A stretch of 47,036 nucleotides of DNA from a virus. Of this stretch, positions 1 through 6,389 are shown piece after piece. The notes beneath the pieces were generated by a model. The model had not been told where the DNA came from. It was given only the letters and a program-made list of their open reading frames with translations, and made no database searches. Position numbers and translations under genes: made by a program. The stretch is taken from IMG/VR virus record IMGVR_UViG_3300031673_000097, positions 1 through 47,036 of that record. One strand, 5' to 3'. The number at the start of each line of letters is the position of its first letter. The first letter of the stretch is position 1.

Positions 1-35
1 TTTAACTTTTGTAACCCCGGACTTTTTCACTTCAC

Positions 36-80
36 TTGACAAAAATAGAGCTTGACAAAATCTCAAACTTGACATATACT
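36..80 (+). promoter_or_regulatory. Sigma-70-type promoter with three TTGACA repeats
   Basis: TTGACA occurs at 36, 52 and 69, spaced 16-17 bp. The copy at 52-57 is followed after exactly 17 bp by TATACT (75-80), a near-consensus promoter whose start should lie near 87, just ahead of the AGGGAGG ribosome site of the first gene. The third TTGACA lies in the spacer. The even spacing of CTTGACA units could also be a repressor or activator array. The promoter is well supported by sequence; the array role is inference. Confidence 0.7.
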
Positions 81-109
81 ATAATTACATATTAACCAGG
101 GAGGAATTT

Positions 110-292
110 ATGGAAGAGAAGTCTAAATTATGGAAAGATAGTGGTAATGAAAAAATAATAGAAGATATAAATAAAAGTAAAAATAAATATTATTCAAATT
201 TTATAGATGCTTTTTTGTTTAATCTTGCAGAAATTTTAGAAATTCCAATTGGTATTATCTGGAGGTATAAAAATGTGGGAAAAAATAGGTAA
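110..292 (+). CDS. Small hypothetical protein, first gene of the rightward operon
   Basis: A 60-residue protein starting at an ATG five bases after AGGGAGG and directly downstream of the promoter at 52-80. It is Lys/Glu/Asn-rich at the N terminus with a short hydrophobic stretch (around residues 32-50, FIDAFLFNLAEILEIPIGII) that could be an amphipathic helix. I recognise no family. Its 3' end overlaps the next gene, whose ribosome site GGAGG is inside this coding sequence, so the two are probably translationally coupled. Confidence 0.6.
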   Translation: MEEKSKLWKDSGNEKIIEDINKSKNKYYSNFIDAFLFNLAEILEIPIGIIWRYKNVGKNR

Positions 293-566
293 TTTTATAA
301 TTTATGAATGTTCTGTATGTGGAAACGATATAGCAATTTCTTCAGCTAAACCACCGGATACTTGTCTTTATTGCTCCGGTGAAAAAATAAGTAAAGAAAA
401 AATGATAGAATATCTTGCAGAAAGATTATCCTGTGAGCACTGGAAATGTGGAAAGGAAAAAAGCTGCAAAAATAATTATTGTGCAAATGACAAAGGTTAT
501 CCTAATACAAAATGTTGGATTGCTCTGGCAAAGGAAGAGGTGAAAATAAAAAATGGCCAGGGATGA
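273..566 (+). CDS. Cys-rich zinc-ribbon-like small protein
   Basis: A 97-residue protein. I start it at the ATG at 273 rather than at the upstream in-frame TTG (249) because GGAGG sits seven bases before 273. It has a CxxC pair near residues 13-16 (CSVCG) and another near 30 (CLYC), spaced as in a treble-clef zinc ribbon, then a second Cys cluster (CEHWKCG, CKNNYC, CW). Probable zinc-binding protein of unknown role. It overlaps its neighbours on both sides, as typical of a compact phage operon. Confidence 0.65.
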   Translation: MWEKIGNFIIYECSVCGNDIAISSAKPPDTCLYCSGEKISKEKMIEYLAERLSCEHWKCGKEKSCKNNYCANDKGYPNTKCWIALAKEEVKIKNGQG

Positions 567-837
567 AATAAATTACAAATATTTCCATAGTAAGTTAATG
601 GATCTGGATTATTGCATGCATAAAACTACCGGATTAGTAATTTTCAAAGATGCCACAACTTACAATCAAGAAGAAATAAAACTATTAAACAAACTAAATA
701 AAGACGATTCAATACCAAAAGAAAAAAAAGAAGAACTAATAAAAAAACTCCACGCTCTGAAAAATGTATTCAAAGGAATAATTATAACAGATGAAAAAAT
801 TCAGGAGATAAAAGATAAAGAGGAAGTGAATGCGTGA
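553..837 (+). CDS. Hypothetical phage protein
   Basis: A 94-residue charged protein starting inside the 3' end of the preceding gene (ATG at 553). The C-terminal half is helical and Lys/Glu-rich. No domain recognised. Its stop codon TGA (835-837) overlaps both possible starts of the next locus (ATG at 830, GTG at 834), giving a three-way overlap that would couple translation into the methyltransferase locus. Confidence 0.6.
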   Translation: MARDEINYKYFHSKLMDLDYCMHKTTGLVIFKDATTYNQEEIKLLNKLNKDDSIPKEKKEELIKKLHALKNVFKGIIITDEKIQEIKDKEEVNA

Positions 838-1795
838 GTTGGCACTATTTGCAGGGGCAGGAGGTGGTATCCTCGGAGGCTATCTCCTGGGATGGAAAAC
901 AATTTGCGCCGTCGAAATCGAAGACTACCCTAGGAACGTACTCCTTGCAAGACAGCGAGACGGCCTCCTCCCGGCGTTCCCGATATGGGATGATATTACA
1001 ACGTTTGATGGCAAGTTGTGGGCAGGAAGGTGTGATATTATTACCGGGGGGTTCCCTTGCCAGGACATTTCTTGCGCAGGAAAAAGAGCTGGGGTTGATG
1101 GACCTAAATCAGGACTCTGGAAAGAAATGGTCAGGGTGGTTCGGGAAGTTAGACCAGAATTCGTGTTTGTGGAAAACTCCCCAGGATTATTCAGTTCTAT
1201 TCGAAAATATGGTAGATGGATCGGACCTCCGGGCATTACAACTATATTCAGAGACTTGGCCGAAATGGGGTACTATGCAAGATGGGGAGTGTTGGGAGCT
1301 GAAGACGTTGGGGCCCCGCACGAAAGAAAAAGGGCGTGGATCTTGGCCTACACCAACGGCCAGCGACTCCAAAAAAGGATTAAGCAAAACCCGGTCAAAA
1401 TTAAGACAAGGGGGAACGGATCTTACAGAAAAAATATTAACTGGTGGGATATCGACCCAGCAGACCTACCCAACACTAACAAGCAGTATGATGACCTGGG
1501 GGGACCTGGAGCAAGCAAAATTCAGCAATCAAAACAGACCAAAATATCAGGACGTAAAATATCCGACACCGCAGGCCAGGGATTACAGAACCGGACAAAA
1601 GAAGAGACTCATCAGGAAGCAAAAGAATTTAAACGACCGCTGCGCTACTCAGAAAACTGGCCTACTGAATCCCGAGTGGACAGAGTGGCTAATGGGATTC
1701 CCCGTAGGGTGGACAAAATTAAAACCCTTGGAAATGCACAGGTTCCATCGGTGGCTGCACTTGCATTCATTATTCTCAGTGAAGGACTAATATGA
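830..1795 (+). CDS. dcm: C5-cytosine DNA methyltransferase (Dcm type)
   Basis: A 321-residue protein with the C5-methyltransferase motifs in order: motif I FAGAGG near residues 7-12, the catalytic Pro-Cys motif GGFPCQDIS (Cys77), motif VI as ENSPGLF near 115 (Asn replaces nothing essential; ENV is more usual), motif VIII HERKRAWILA near 165, and motif X LGNAQVPSVAALAF near the end. It transfers a methyl group from SAM to cytosine, probably protecting phage DNA from host restriction. The start ATG lies six bases after GAGG and overlaps the upstream stop. The stop overlaps the start of the small terminase gene (ATGA). The segment is visibly richer in G and C than its neighbours, which suggests transfer. 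It shares nearly all its length with a second open frame at 834-1790. Confidence 0.92.
   Translation: MRELALFAGAGGGILGGYLLGWKTICAVEIEDYPRNVLLARQRDGLLPAFPIWDDITTFDGKLWAGRCDIITGGFPCQDISCAGKRAGVDGPKSGLWKEMVRVVREVRPEFVFVENSPGLFSSIRKYGRWIGPPGITTIFRDLAEMGYYARWGVLGAEDVGAPHERKRAWILAYTNGQRLQKRIKQNPVKIKTRGNGSYRKNINWWDIDPADLPNTNKQYDDLGGPGASKIQQSKQTKISGRKISDTAGQGLQNRTKEETHQEAKEFKRPLRYSENWPTESRVDRVANGIPRRVDKIKTLGNAQVPSVAALAFIILSEGLI
834..1790 (+). CDS. Out-of-frame protein overlapping dcm; WPTPT / LNPEW-EWLMGFP family
   Basis: A 318-residue frame, +1 relative to dcm, starts at GTG 834 four bases after the dcm ATG and stops five bases before the dcm stop. It is not random-looking: it carries FLAQEKE near 80, WKTPQDYS near 113, SETWPKWGTM near 139, WPTPTASDSKKG near 170, and a C-terminal block LNPEWTEWLMGFPVGWTKL with KPLEMHRFHRW. 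From memory these blocks recur in phage proteins usually called hypothetical or methyltransferase-associated. Several are the exact +1 readings of conserved Dcm motifs (ALGNAQVP reads as PLEMHRF), so some database members may themselves be overprinted frames. Whether it is translated cannot be decided here; the 10-base spacing from GAGG to the GTG allows it. Confidence 0.5.
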   Translation: MSWHYLQGQEVVSSEAISWDGKQFAPSKSKTTLGTYSLQDSETASSRRSRYGMILQRLMASCGQEGVILLPGGSLARTFLAQEKELGLMDLNQDSGKKWSGWFGKLDQNSCLWKTPQDYSVLFENMVDGSDLRALQLYSETWPKWGTMQDGECWELKTLGPRTKEKGRGSWPTPTASDSKKGLSKTRSKLRQGGTDLTEKILTGGISTQQTYPTLTSSMMTWGDLEQAKFSNQNRPKYQDVKYPTPQARDYRTGQKKRLIRKQKNLNDRCATQKTGLLNPEWTEWLMGFPVGWTKLKPLEMHRFHRWLHLHSLFSVKD

Positions 1796-2442
1796 AACTA
1801 CTAACACAATCAGAATTCGCCCGACAACTCCACATCTCCAGGCAGGCAGTAGGAATCGCAATAAAAGAAAAAAAAATAGACACGGAAATCCAGGGAAAAA
1901 GAAAATTCATAAACATGGACGGGTATAAAACAATCCAATATATTAAAGCCGATAATTCTCACAGAAAGTATATTGCAAAAACAACACCCTTCCAGGAGAA
2001 AAAAAAAGGCAAGCGACCAGCTAAAAAGAAAAAAGTAAAAACAAAAGTAGAAATAAAAGAAGATTCAGAAATATTAATAAATCTTAGTCCTGAATTACAA
2101 GAAAATAGTACTATAGCAGCAGTATATGAAAGAGCAAGGACAAAAGAAAAACTCGAAATGGTCATCAAAAGAAAACTGGAAAACGCATATAAAAGAGGAA
2201 CCCTAATTGACAGGGAAAAAGTATATAATTCTGTTATGTTTTTTCTGGACCGGATATTTCGCAACATCGAACTACTCAGCGGAACCTTCCTCTCAGATAT
2301 TGGTAATGAAATTATAACCGAAGGAAAAGTAACCCCTGCAATCCGGAAAAGATGGGTTGATGAAATTTTGTCTCAGATAGATGAAGCAAAAGCAAAAGTA
2401 ATCGACCACATTAAAACCATCGAAAAGAAGCAGGCTAAATAA
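1792..2442 (+). CDS. Terminase small subunit (Nu1-like)
   Basis: A 216-residue protein. The N-terminal 45 residues form a winged-helix/MerR-like helix-turn-helix (LTQSEFARQLHISRQAVGIAIKEKKI), the usual DNA-recognition part of lambda Nu1-type small terminases. A Lys-rich linker (residues 65-85) follows, then a helical C-terminal domain rich in charged residues that should form oligomer and large-subunit contacts. It recognises the packaging site and recruits the large terminase. Start ATG overlaps the dcm stop. Its position two genes before a gpA-type large terminase supports the call more than the sequence alone; a regulator with the same HTH fold is the alternative. Confidence 0.75.
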   Translation: MKLLTQSEFARQLHISRQAVGIAIKEKKIDTEIQGKRKFINMDGYKTIQYIKADNSHRKYIAKTTPFQEKKKGKRPAKKKKVKTKVEIKEDSEILINLSPELQENSTIAAVYERARTKEKLEMVIKRKLENAYKRGTLIDREKVYNSVMFFLDRIFRNIELLSGTFLSDIGNEIITEGKVTPAIRKRWVDEILSQIDEAKAKVIDHIKTIEKKQAK

Positions 2443-2540
2443 TGAAAATATTAAAAGAATGTATATATTCAGACGATATTGCAGGAAATCATTTATATTG
2501 CATAAAATTAGAAAATAAGGATATAAAAAGACGTGAATGA
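2442..2540 (+). CDS. Possible 32-residue protein between TerS and a methyltransferase
   Basis: Starts at an ATG overlapping the TerS stop (TAATG) and ends inside the start region of the next gene, so it fills the gap exactly. It has two Cys and a basic tail. No family recognised. Support is limited to the coupled start and the perfect fit between neighbours. Confidence 0.4.
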   Translation: MKILKECIYSDDIAGNHLYCIKLENKDIKRRE

Positions 2541-3180
2541 AACTTTAATATTGAAATCGGATACTTTTTTATTTTCAGAAGAAGAAATGAAACCATTAAT
2601 TAAATCATACTCATTCTGGCAGGATTCTATTCTCCAATCAATAATATATCTTCATATTCCATCGGGAAAAATTGATTGTGATCCATGCTACAGAACAGGA
2701 GGTTTCTATAAAAGTGGTAAAATATCGGTGCCTGAAAAAATATCAGACATCAATCCCATTCACGGTGTCCCTTTTCATGATTGTAGAAAATTACCATATG
2801 AAAACAACTCAATCAACAGCCTGATTTTCGACCCTCCCTTTATTATTTATCCGGGTAAGAATAATTTTAATATAATGAGAGAATATGGAAGTTTCCGAAC
2901 TAAAAAAGAACTTTTGCAAATGTACAACGATTCATTTATTGAGTTTCACCGGATATTAAATAAAAATGGTGTACTCATTGTAAAATGCCAGGATGGAACC
3001 TATGGCCCTGATTTATTTTTATCGCATATCGATGCTGTTATTTTACCTTGCAGAAGGACAGGATTTAAAGAATTAGACTTTTTAATTTTATTAAGCAAAG
3101 GCAGGCCAGAAAGAAGGGATTGTATCCAGAGAAAAGTTAGGAAATACCACAGCTATTTTTGTGTGTTTAAAAAAATATGA
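2533..3180 (+). CDS. DNA methyltransferase (N4/N6 amino type, DPPF motif)
   Basis: A 215-residue protein starting at GTG 2533. It contains the amino-methyltransferase motif IV as DPPF near residue 98 (NSLIFDPPF), preceded by a SAM-binding-fold strand (LPYENNSINSL). Further along, RILNKNGVLIVKCQDG (residues about 137-153) matches the strand after motif IV in class I methyltransferases. I do not see a clean FxGxG motif I; the family sometimes places it C-terminally or lets it degenerate. Likely role: adenine or N4-cytosine methylation of phage DNA, complementing the adjacent C5 enzyme. It ends by overlapping the TerL start (ATGA). Confidence 0.75.
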   Translation: MNETLILKSDTFLFSEEEMKPLIKSYSFWQDSILQSIIYLHIPSGKIDCDPCYRTGGFYKSGKISVPEKISDINPIHGVPFHDCRKLPYENNSINSLIFDPPFIIYPGKNNFNIMREYGSFRTKKELLQMYNDSFIEFHRILNKNGVLIVKCQDGTYGPDLFLSHIDAVILPCRRTGFKELDFLILLSKGRPERRDCIQRKVRKYHSYFCVFKKI

Positions 3181-5144
3181 CAGAAATAATAATCCCCACA
3201 GAAACAGACTCTACTTGGTTAATAGATGCGTTTAGACGCAGACCTACAAAACGCCATAATATAGAAATACCAGAATATTCAGAAACAACAATAATACCCG
3301 CAGGTAAATACACCGGAGCCCAATTCCGCCTTGACCGCGCTCCATACGTACGTGAACCGCTGGAAATGTTAAGCCCAGGTTCAAATATTCAGATAGATGT
3401 ATTAATGTTTCCTGCCCAATCCGGTAAAACCACAATTGGTGAAATATTCGTAATGTTTTACATCGAAATTGTACCCTCCGAGATTATGCATGTAGATTCT
3501 AACGCCGATCAATGCCGTATCTGGTTCAATTCACGTATTTCCCCCAGGGCATCCAGGAAAGGAATACAGTTTAGAGCACAAACAGAGGATACAAAATCCA
3601 GAAGATCCGGAAATACTATGTTTGCAAAAGAATTCGACGGTGGAAACCTGGACCTTGCCTCCGCTCTTTCGGCCTCACAACTTGCATCAAAAACAAAACG
3701 CATTATACATGCCTGCGAGGTTGACCGGTGGCGTGAAGAACTTGGTCCGGAAGGATTAACATGGGAAATTATGTATGCACGTACACAAGCCTGGAGCGAC
3801 CAAAGAAAAATACTTGCAGAATCTACCCCTACCACCTATGAAGCTTCCCTTATATGGCCCCTATATGAATCAGGAGATCAACGTCTTTATTGGGTAGAAT
3901 GTCCGATTTGCCATGAACCCCAAACCCTGGAATTATACGCGGAAAAGAAGTATGGCCTATTTTATGAAACCAAAGCCGGCAAAATTGACATGCGTTCAAT
4001 TTTTTATATCTGCCCTTCTTGCGGGGAATCATGGAAAGAAAATAGAAAGCATCATGTATTAAGTACTGGAGTATGGAAACCACAGGTAGAGGCAAAATCA
4101 CCATATATAGCATCACACCATATTAATGGCATATATTCCCCTTTTCTAACCTGGTGGGAAATTGCCGAAAAACACAATAATATTAATGGAAATCACAAAC
4201 TTCAACAATCATTCGACAATCTTGTAATGGGAAATCCTTCAAAAGAAACCGGGATCCGGCCCAAAGTTGAAAAAATAATCGAATTAAAAGGAATATATCG
4301 TGCCGGCACGGTACCGCAAGGCGTTCTTTTCCTCACGATCGGGGCCGATGTACAACAAGGAAATAAAGGAGATGAAAAAAACCCTCCCAGAATAGAATTG
4401 GAAATCCTTGGAAACGGCCCAGGATACCGCACCTGGTCAATAGATTATATGCGATTTGAAGGTGAAGTTTTTGATTATGCAGCAGGAGCCTGGAAAAAAC
4501 TTCATGATTGGGCAGTAAAAACCAAAATGATCTTTAAAAATAAAAAAAATGAAGAATTTAAACCTGTTATGATTTTTATTGACTCTGGTGATGGAAATCT
4601 CACGTCAACAGTATATAAATTTACACAAACCTGGAATCTAACTTTTCCCATAAAAGGAGCCGGATCACTCAAAGCCCCTGAAAAAGGAGATCCGATCACA
4701 AAAGAAAATTTTACCAGGTATAGATATACAACTGTAGCAGAGGGTTTAACCCTCTATGTTATCGCCACTAATTTCTATAAAACCATGATTTACAACAATC
4801 TTAAAATAAAAAGGACCATGGAAAACATTCAACCCCCTGGATTCTGTGATTTCCCATTTGAATATGGACAGAAAGGGACAAATTACGAAAAATATTTTTC
4901 CATGCTGGCAGCAGAAGAAAAGCTCAAAGACGGTTCCTTTCACGACGGAGGCCGCAGGAATGAGGCCCTTGATTGCCGCGTGTATGCCTTATGTGCCGCC
5001 GATGTTTACCTTTATGGCCTGGTAAAGCAGGTCCGGGATGCTATGACAAAGGCAGGAATGAAAAGGGATGATGTGGACTCAATCAACAGAGGCTGGATAA
5101 TCGAAAAACTAAAAAAAGAGGCCGGATTACCAGAAGGATATTAA
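3177..5144 (+). CDS. Terminase large subunit (lambda gpA family)
   Basis: A 655-residue packaging motor, the usual size for gpA relatives. The ATPase Walker A is FPAQSGKTT (Lys84) and the HACEVDRW stretch near 180 fits Walker B. Two CxxC pairs (CPIC near 243 and CPSC near 280) form the zinc insertion typical of gpA. The nuclease domain follows, with acidic positions in FLTIGADVQQG near 390, IFIDSGDG near 465 and a final DGGRRNEALDCRVY near 600. It cuts concatemers and pumps DNA into proheads. Its TAA stop lies inside the first bases of the 84-bp inverted repeat. Confidence 0.95.
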   Translation: MTEIIIPTETDSTWLIDAFRRRPTKRHNIEIPEYSETTIIPAGKYTGAQFRLDRAPYVREPLEMLSPGSNIQIDVLMFPAQSGKTTIGEIFVMFYIEIVPSEIMHVDSNADQCRIWFNSRISPRASRKGIQFRAQTEDTKSRRSGNTMFAKEFDGGNLDLASALSASQLASKTKRIIHACEVDRWREELGPEGLTWEIMYARTQAWSDQRKILAESTPTTYEASLIWPLYESGDQRLYWVECPICHEPQTLELYAEKKYGLFYETKAGKIDMRSIFYICPSCGESWKENRKHHVLSTGVWKPQVEAKSPYIASHHINGIYSPFLTWWEIAEKHNNINGNHKLQQSFDNLVMGNPSKETGIRPKVEKIIELKGIYRAGTVPQGVLFLTIGADVQQGNKGDEKNPPRIELEILGNGPGYRTWSIDYMRFEGEVFDYAAGAWKKLHDWAVKTKMIFKNKKNEEFKPVMIFIDSGDGNLTSTVYKFTQTWNLTFPIKGAGSLKAPEKGDPITKENFTRYRYTTVAEGLTLYVIATNFYKTMIYNNLKIKRTMENIQPPGFCDFPFEYGQKGTNYEKYFSMLAAEEKLKDGSFHDGGRRNEALDCRVYALCAADVYLYGLVKQVRDAMTKAGMKRDDVDSINRGWIIEKLKKEAGLPEGY

Positions 5145-5226
5145 AAATATATCATTTTTTTTAATTTTTTTCAATAAAAAGCTTGACAATACTCCGACTA
5201 TGTGGTATATTAGTATTAGAGAGTGT
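5143..5226 (+). repeat. 84-bp perfect inverted repeat, left copy (contains promoter)
   Basis: Positions 5143-5226 are identical to the reverse complement of 30647-30730, including the homopolymer T8 and T7 runs. The repeat begins in the stop codon of the large terminase gene, carries a full promoter and ends in the 5' leader of the next gene. The two copies face each other across 25.5 kb and both promoters point inward. Confidence 0.95.
5183..5211 (+). promoter_or_regulatory. Sigma-70-type promoter of the 5.2-kb cassette
   Basis: TTGACA (5183-5188), a 17-bp spacer and TATATT (5206-5211). The expected start is near 5218, followed by a small hairpin AGTGT/ACACT (5222-5237) and the ribosome site AGGAGG ahead of ATG 5258. 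The same promoter is present inverted at 30662-30690. Confidence 0.85.
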
Positions 5227-5257
5227 ATGAAACACTGTCAATAATAAGGAGGCGGTT

Positions 5258-5560
5258 ATGAAGACATTATACCATGCAAGTAAAATTGAAAATAAGGAAT
5301 GGATACTAAAAGAAGGATTGGAACCTTCATTATCAGAAAAAGAATCAAATGATGAAAGATTAAATACTGAAGCTGTTTATGGTTTTGATAATCCAGAGGA
5401 TTGTATGGGATTTGCTATGGATAATGGCATGGATGAGTTTGTAATTTTTCAGTTTAGATCTGATTCTTGTATAATTGATCCTGAATACGATGGAGAATCA
5501 TTCGCAGTTACAGGGACTGAAAACATACCTTGTACAATTTTTAAAGAATATTTAAGATAA
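5258..5560 (+). CDS. Putative ART/KptA-like small protein (cassette gene 1)
   Basis: A 100-residue protein beginning MKTLYHASKIENKEWILKEG. The pattern YHAS, then IL-x-EGL, then a later YGF with FAM and a (V/I)FQF strand resembles the N-terminal half of the ADP-ribosyltransferase/KptA fold, where a His near the start binds NAD and the IL..GL helix follows. This is pattern recognition only: the protein is short and the catalytic Glu is not obvious. Phage proteins of this kind often modify host targets early in infection, which would fit its strong separate promoter and its position as an inserted cassette between TerL and the connector gene. Confidence 0.55.
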   Translation: MKTLYHASKIENKEWILKEGLEPSLSEKESNDERLNTEAVYGFDNPEDCMGFAMDNGMDEFVIFQFRSDSCIIDPEYDGESFAVTGTENIPCTIFKEYLR

Positions 5561-5605
5561 ACACCGGGCCGTATAGCCCGGTTAAAATAAGGATAAGGAG
5601 AGGGC
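5561..5605 (+). repeat. GC-rich hairpin plus ribosome-site module
   Basis: CCGGGC (5564-5569) pairs with GCCCGG (5576-5581), then TTAAAATAAGGATAAGGAGAGGG leads into the next gene (spacing of the last element gives the ribosome site). A near-identical module, opposite strand, is at 30250-30300 ahead of another small gene. No U-tract follows the stem, so it is more likely an RNA processing or stability element than a terminator. Confidence 0.75.
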
Positions 5606-5609
5606 AATT

Positions 5610-5819
5610 ATGACAATATTACCAACATGGAAAACAGACAGGATTTTACAAATCATTAATGGGATAAAAGAACAACCCGTTAATATTAATGATTTCAATA
5701 CAAGGGATACCGAAACTGTTAATATCCTTGTAGAACAGAAAATAGTAATGATAGAAAATAATAAACCTTTTCTTACAAAAAAAGGTGAAAAACTTCTTAC
5801 TAAAATAAAAGCAAAATAA
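5610..5819 (+). CDS. Small hypothetical protein (cassette gene 2)
   Basis: A 69-residue protein with a clear AAGGAGAGGG ribosome site and ATG at 5610. The sequence suggests a small winged-helix-like fold: two helices, then KIVMIENNKPFLTKKGEKLL, which resembles the wing and final helix of MarR/ArsR-like or phage HTH proteins. No family is certain. It belongs to the same small transcription unit as the ART-like gene. Confidence 0.6.
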   Translation: MTILPTWKTDRILQIINGIKEQPVNINDFNTRDTETVNILVEQKIVMIENNKPFLTKKGEKLLTKIKAK

Positions 5820-5822
5820 ACC

Positions 5823-5872
5823 AGGGCTGTTAGCCCTCAAAAGTCCCTTCAAATGGCCGGGGAAACTCGGCC
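5823..5872 (+). terminator. Tandem hairpins closing the 5.2-kb cassette
   Basis: AGGGC (5823-5827) pairs with GCCCT (5833-5837), and GGCCG (5855-5859) pairs with CGGCC (5868-5872). Both stems are GC-rich in otherwise AT-rich DNA and lie between the cassette and the connector promoter. The downstream U-run is weak (CCTATTATTA), so the terminator call is moderate. Confidence 0.5.
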
Positions 5873-5888
5873 TATTATTAAAAACCTC

Positions 5889-5917
5889 TTGACATAAAAT
5901 AAAAACTATGATAAATT
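5889..5917 (+). promoter_or_regulatory. Promoter giving a leaderless connector mRNA
   Basis: TTGACA (5889-5894), 17-bp spacer, TAAATT (5912-5917). The normal start, six or seven bases after the -10 box, falls on or within two bases of the ATG at 5924. No ribosome-binding sequence precedes that ATG. A parallel arrangement occurs at 46197-46235. Confidence 0.65.
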
Positions 5918-5923
5918 ATAATC

Positions 5924-6199
5924 ATGCCATGTCTCACTGCCGAACGTAGGGCAGAATTAGAACTACAACTCACAAGAAAAGAAACCCAATTAACAAATCT
6001 ATACTCATCTTTCGACGATTTTGACGGTGTCCGGGAATATAAATTTAATTCCGGAGAAGATGCGCAGCAAACAAAATATCGCTCTTTATCAGAATTACAA
6101 AATATTATTGACAGATTAGAAGCTAATATAGCCAGAATTAGAAATTTACTTGGATTAATGGGATTAAGTAATATTGTTTTAAGAAGAAAAGGATATTAA
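5924..6199 (+). CDS. Head-tail connector, gpW-like
   Basis: A 91-residue protein: an N-terminal helix (residues 4-27), a short beta hairpin (VREYKFNSGEDA with a following YRSL), then a long second helix (LSELQNIIDRLEANIARIRNLL) and a basic tail. This helix-hairpin-helix layout and the position between TerL and portal match lambda gpW, which joins the filled head to the tail. Lambda gpW is 68 residues; this one is slightly longer. The start has no ribosome site but coincides with the predicted transcription start. Confidence 0.8.
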   Translation: MPCLTAERRAELELQLTRKETQLTNLYSSFDDFDGVREYKFNSGEDAQQTKYRSLSELQNIIDRLEANIARIRNLLGLMGLSNIVLRRKGY

Positions 6200-6200
6200 A

Positions 6201-6389
6201 ATGGAAATAGTTAATTTAGAAATTCGAAAACAAATTTTCAGAGATTGGTTATCGGAAGAAATAAACAAAGGCAATATTAAGATTCAAGATTTAAATGAAA
6301 ATACTTTAGAGAATTTTTTAATACCTGAAAATTGGATAAATTCACCAATACCATGCATAAATCCAAGGAAGTTAAATGGGAATAGTTAA
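6201..6389 (+). CDS. Portal C-terminus-like fragment upstream of portal
   Basis: A 62-residue protein starting one base after the connector stop and overlapping the portal start. Its sequence mirrors part of the portal C-terminal region: here FRDWLSEEINKG and NWINSPIP with a following P and K; in portal FEMWLSEEIAAG and NWVGSPMP with the same following pattern, at nearly the same spacing (about 20 residues between blocks). I read it as a partial tandem duplicate of portal coding sequence, either a relic or a small virion protein. It is open throughout and not obviously degenerate. Confidence 0.6.
   Translation: MEIVNLEIRKQIFRDWLSEEINKGNIKIQDLNENTLENFLIPENWINSPIPCINPRKLNGNS

Noticed and set aside
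925-1387. Minus-strand open frames opposite dcm
   Set aside because: They lack ribosome sites and family features; they arise because this segment is G/C-richer and low in stops on both strands.
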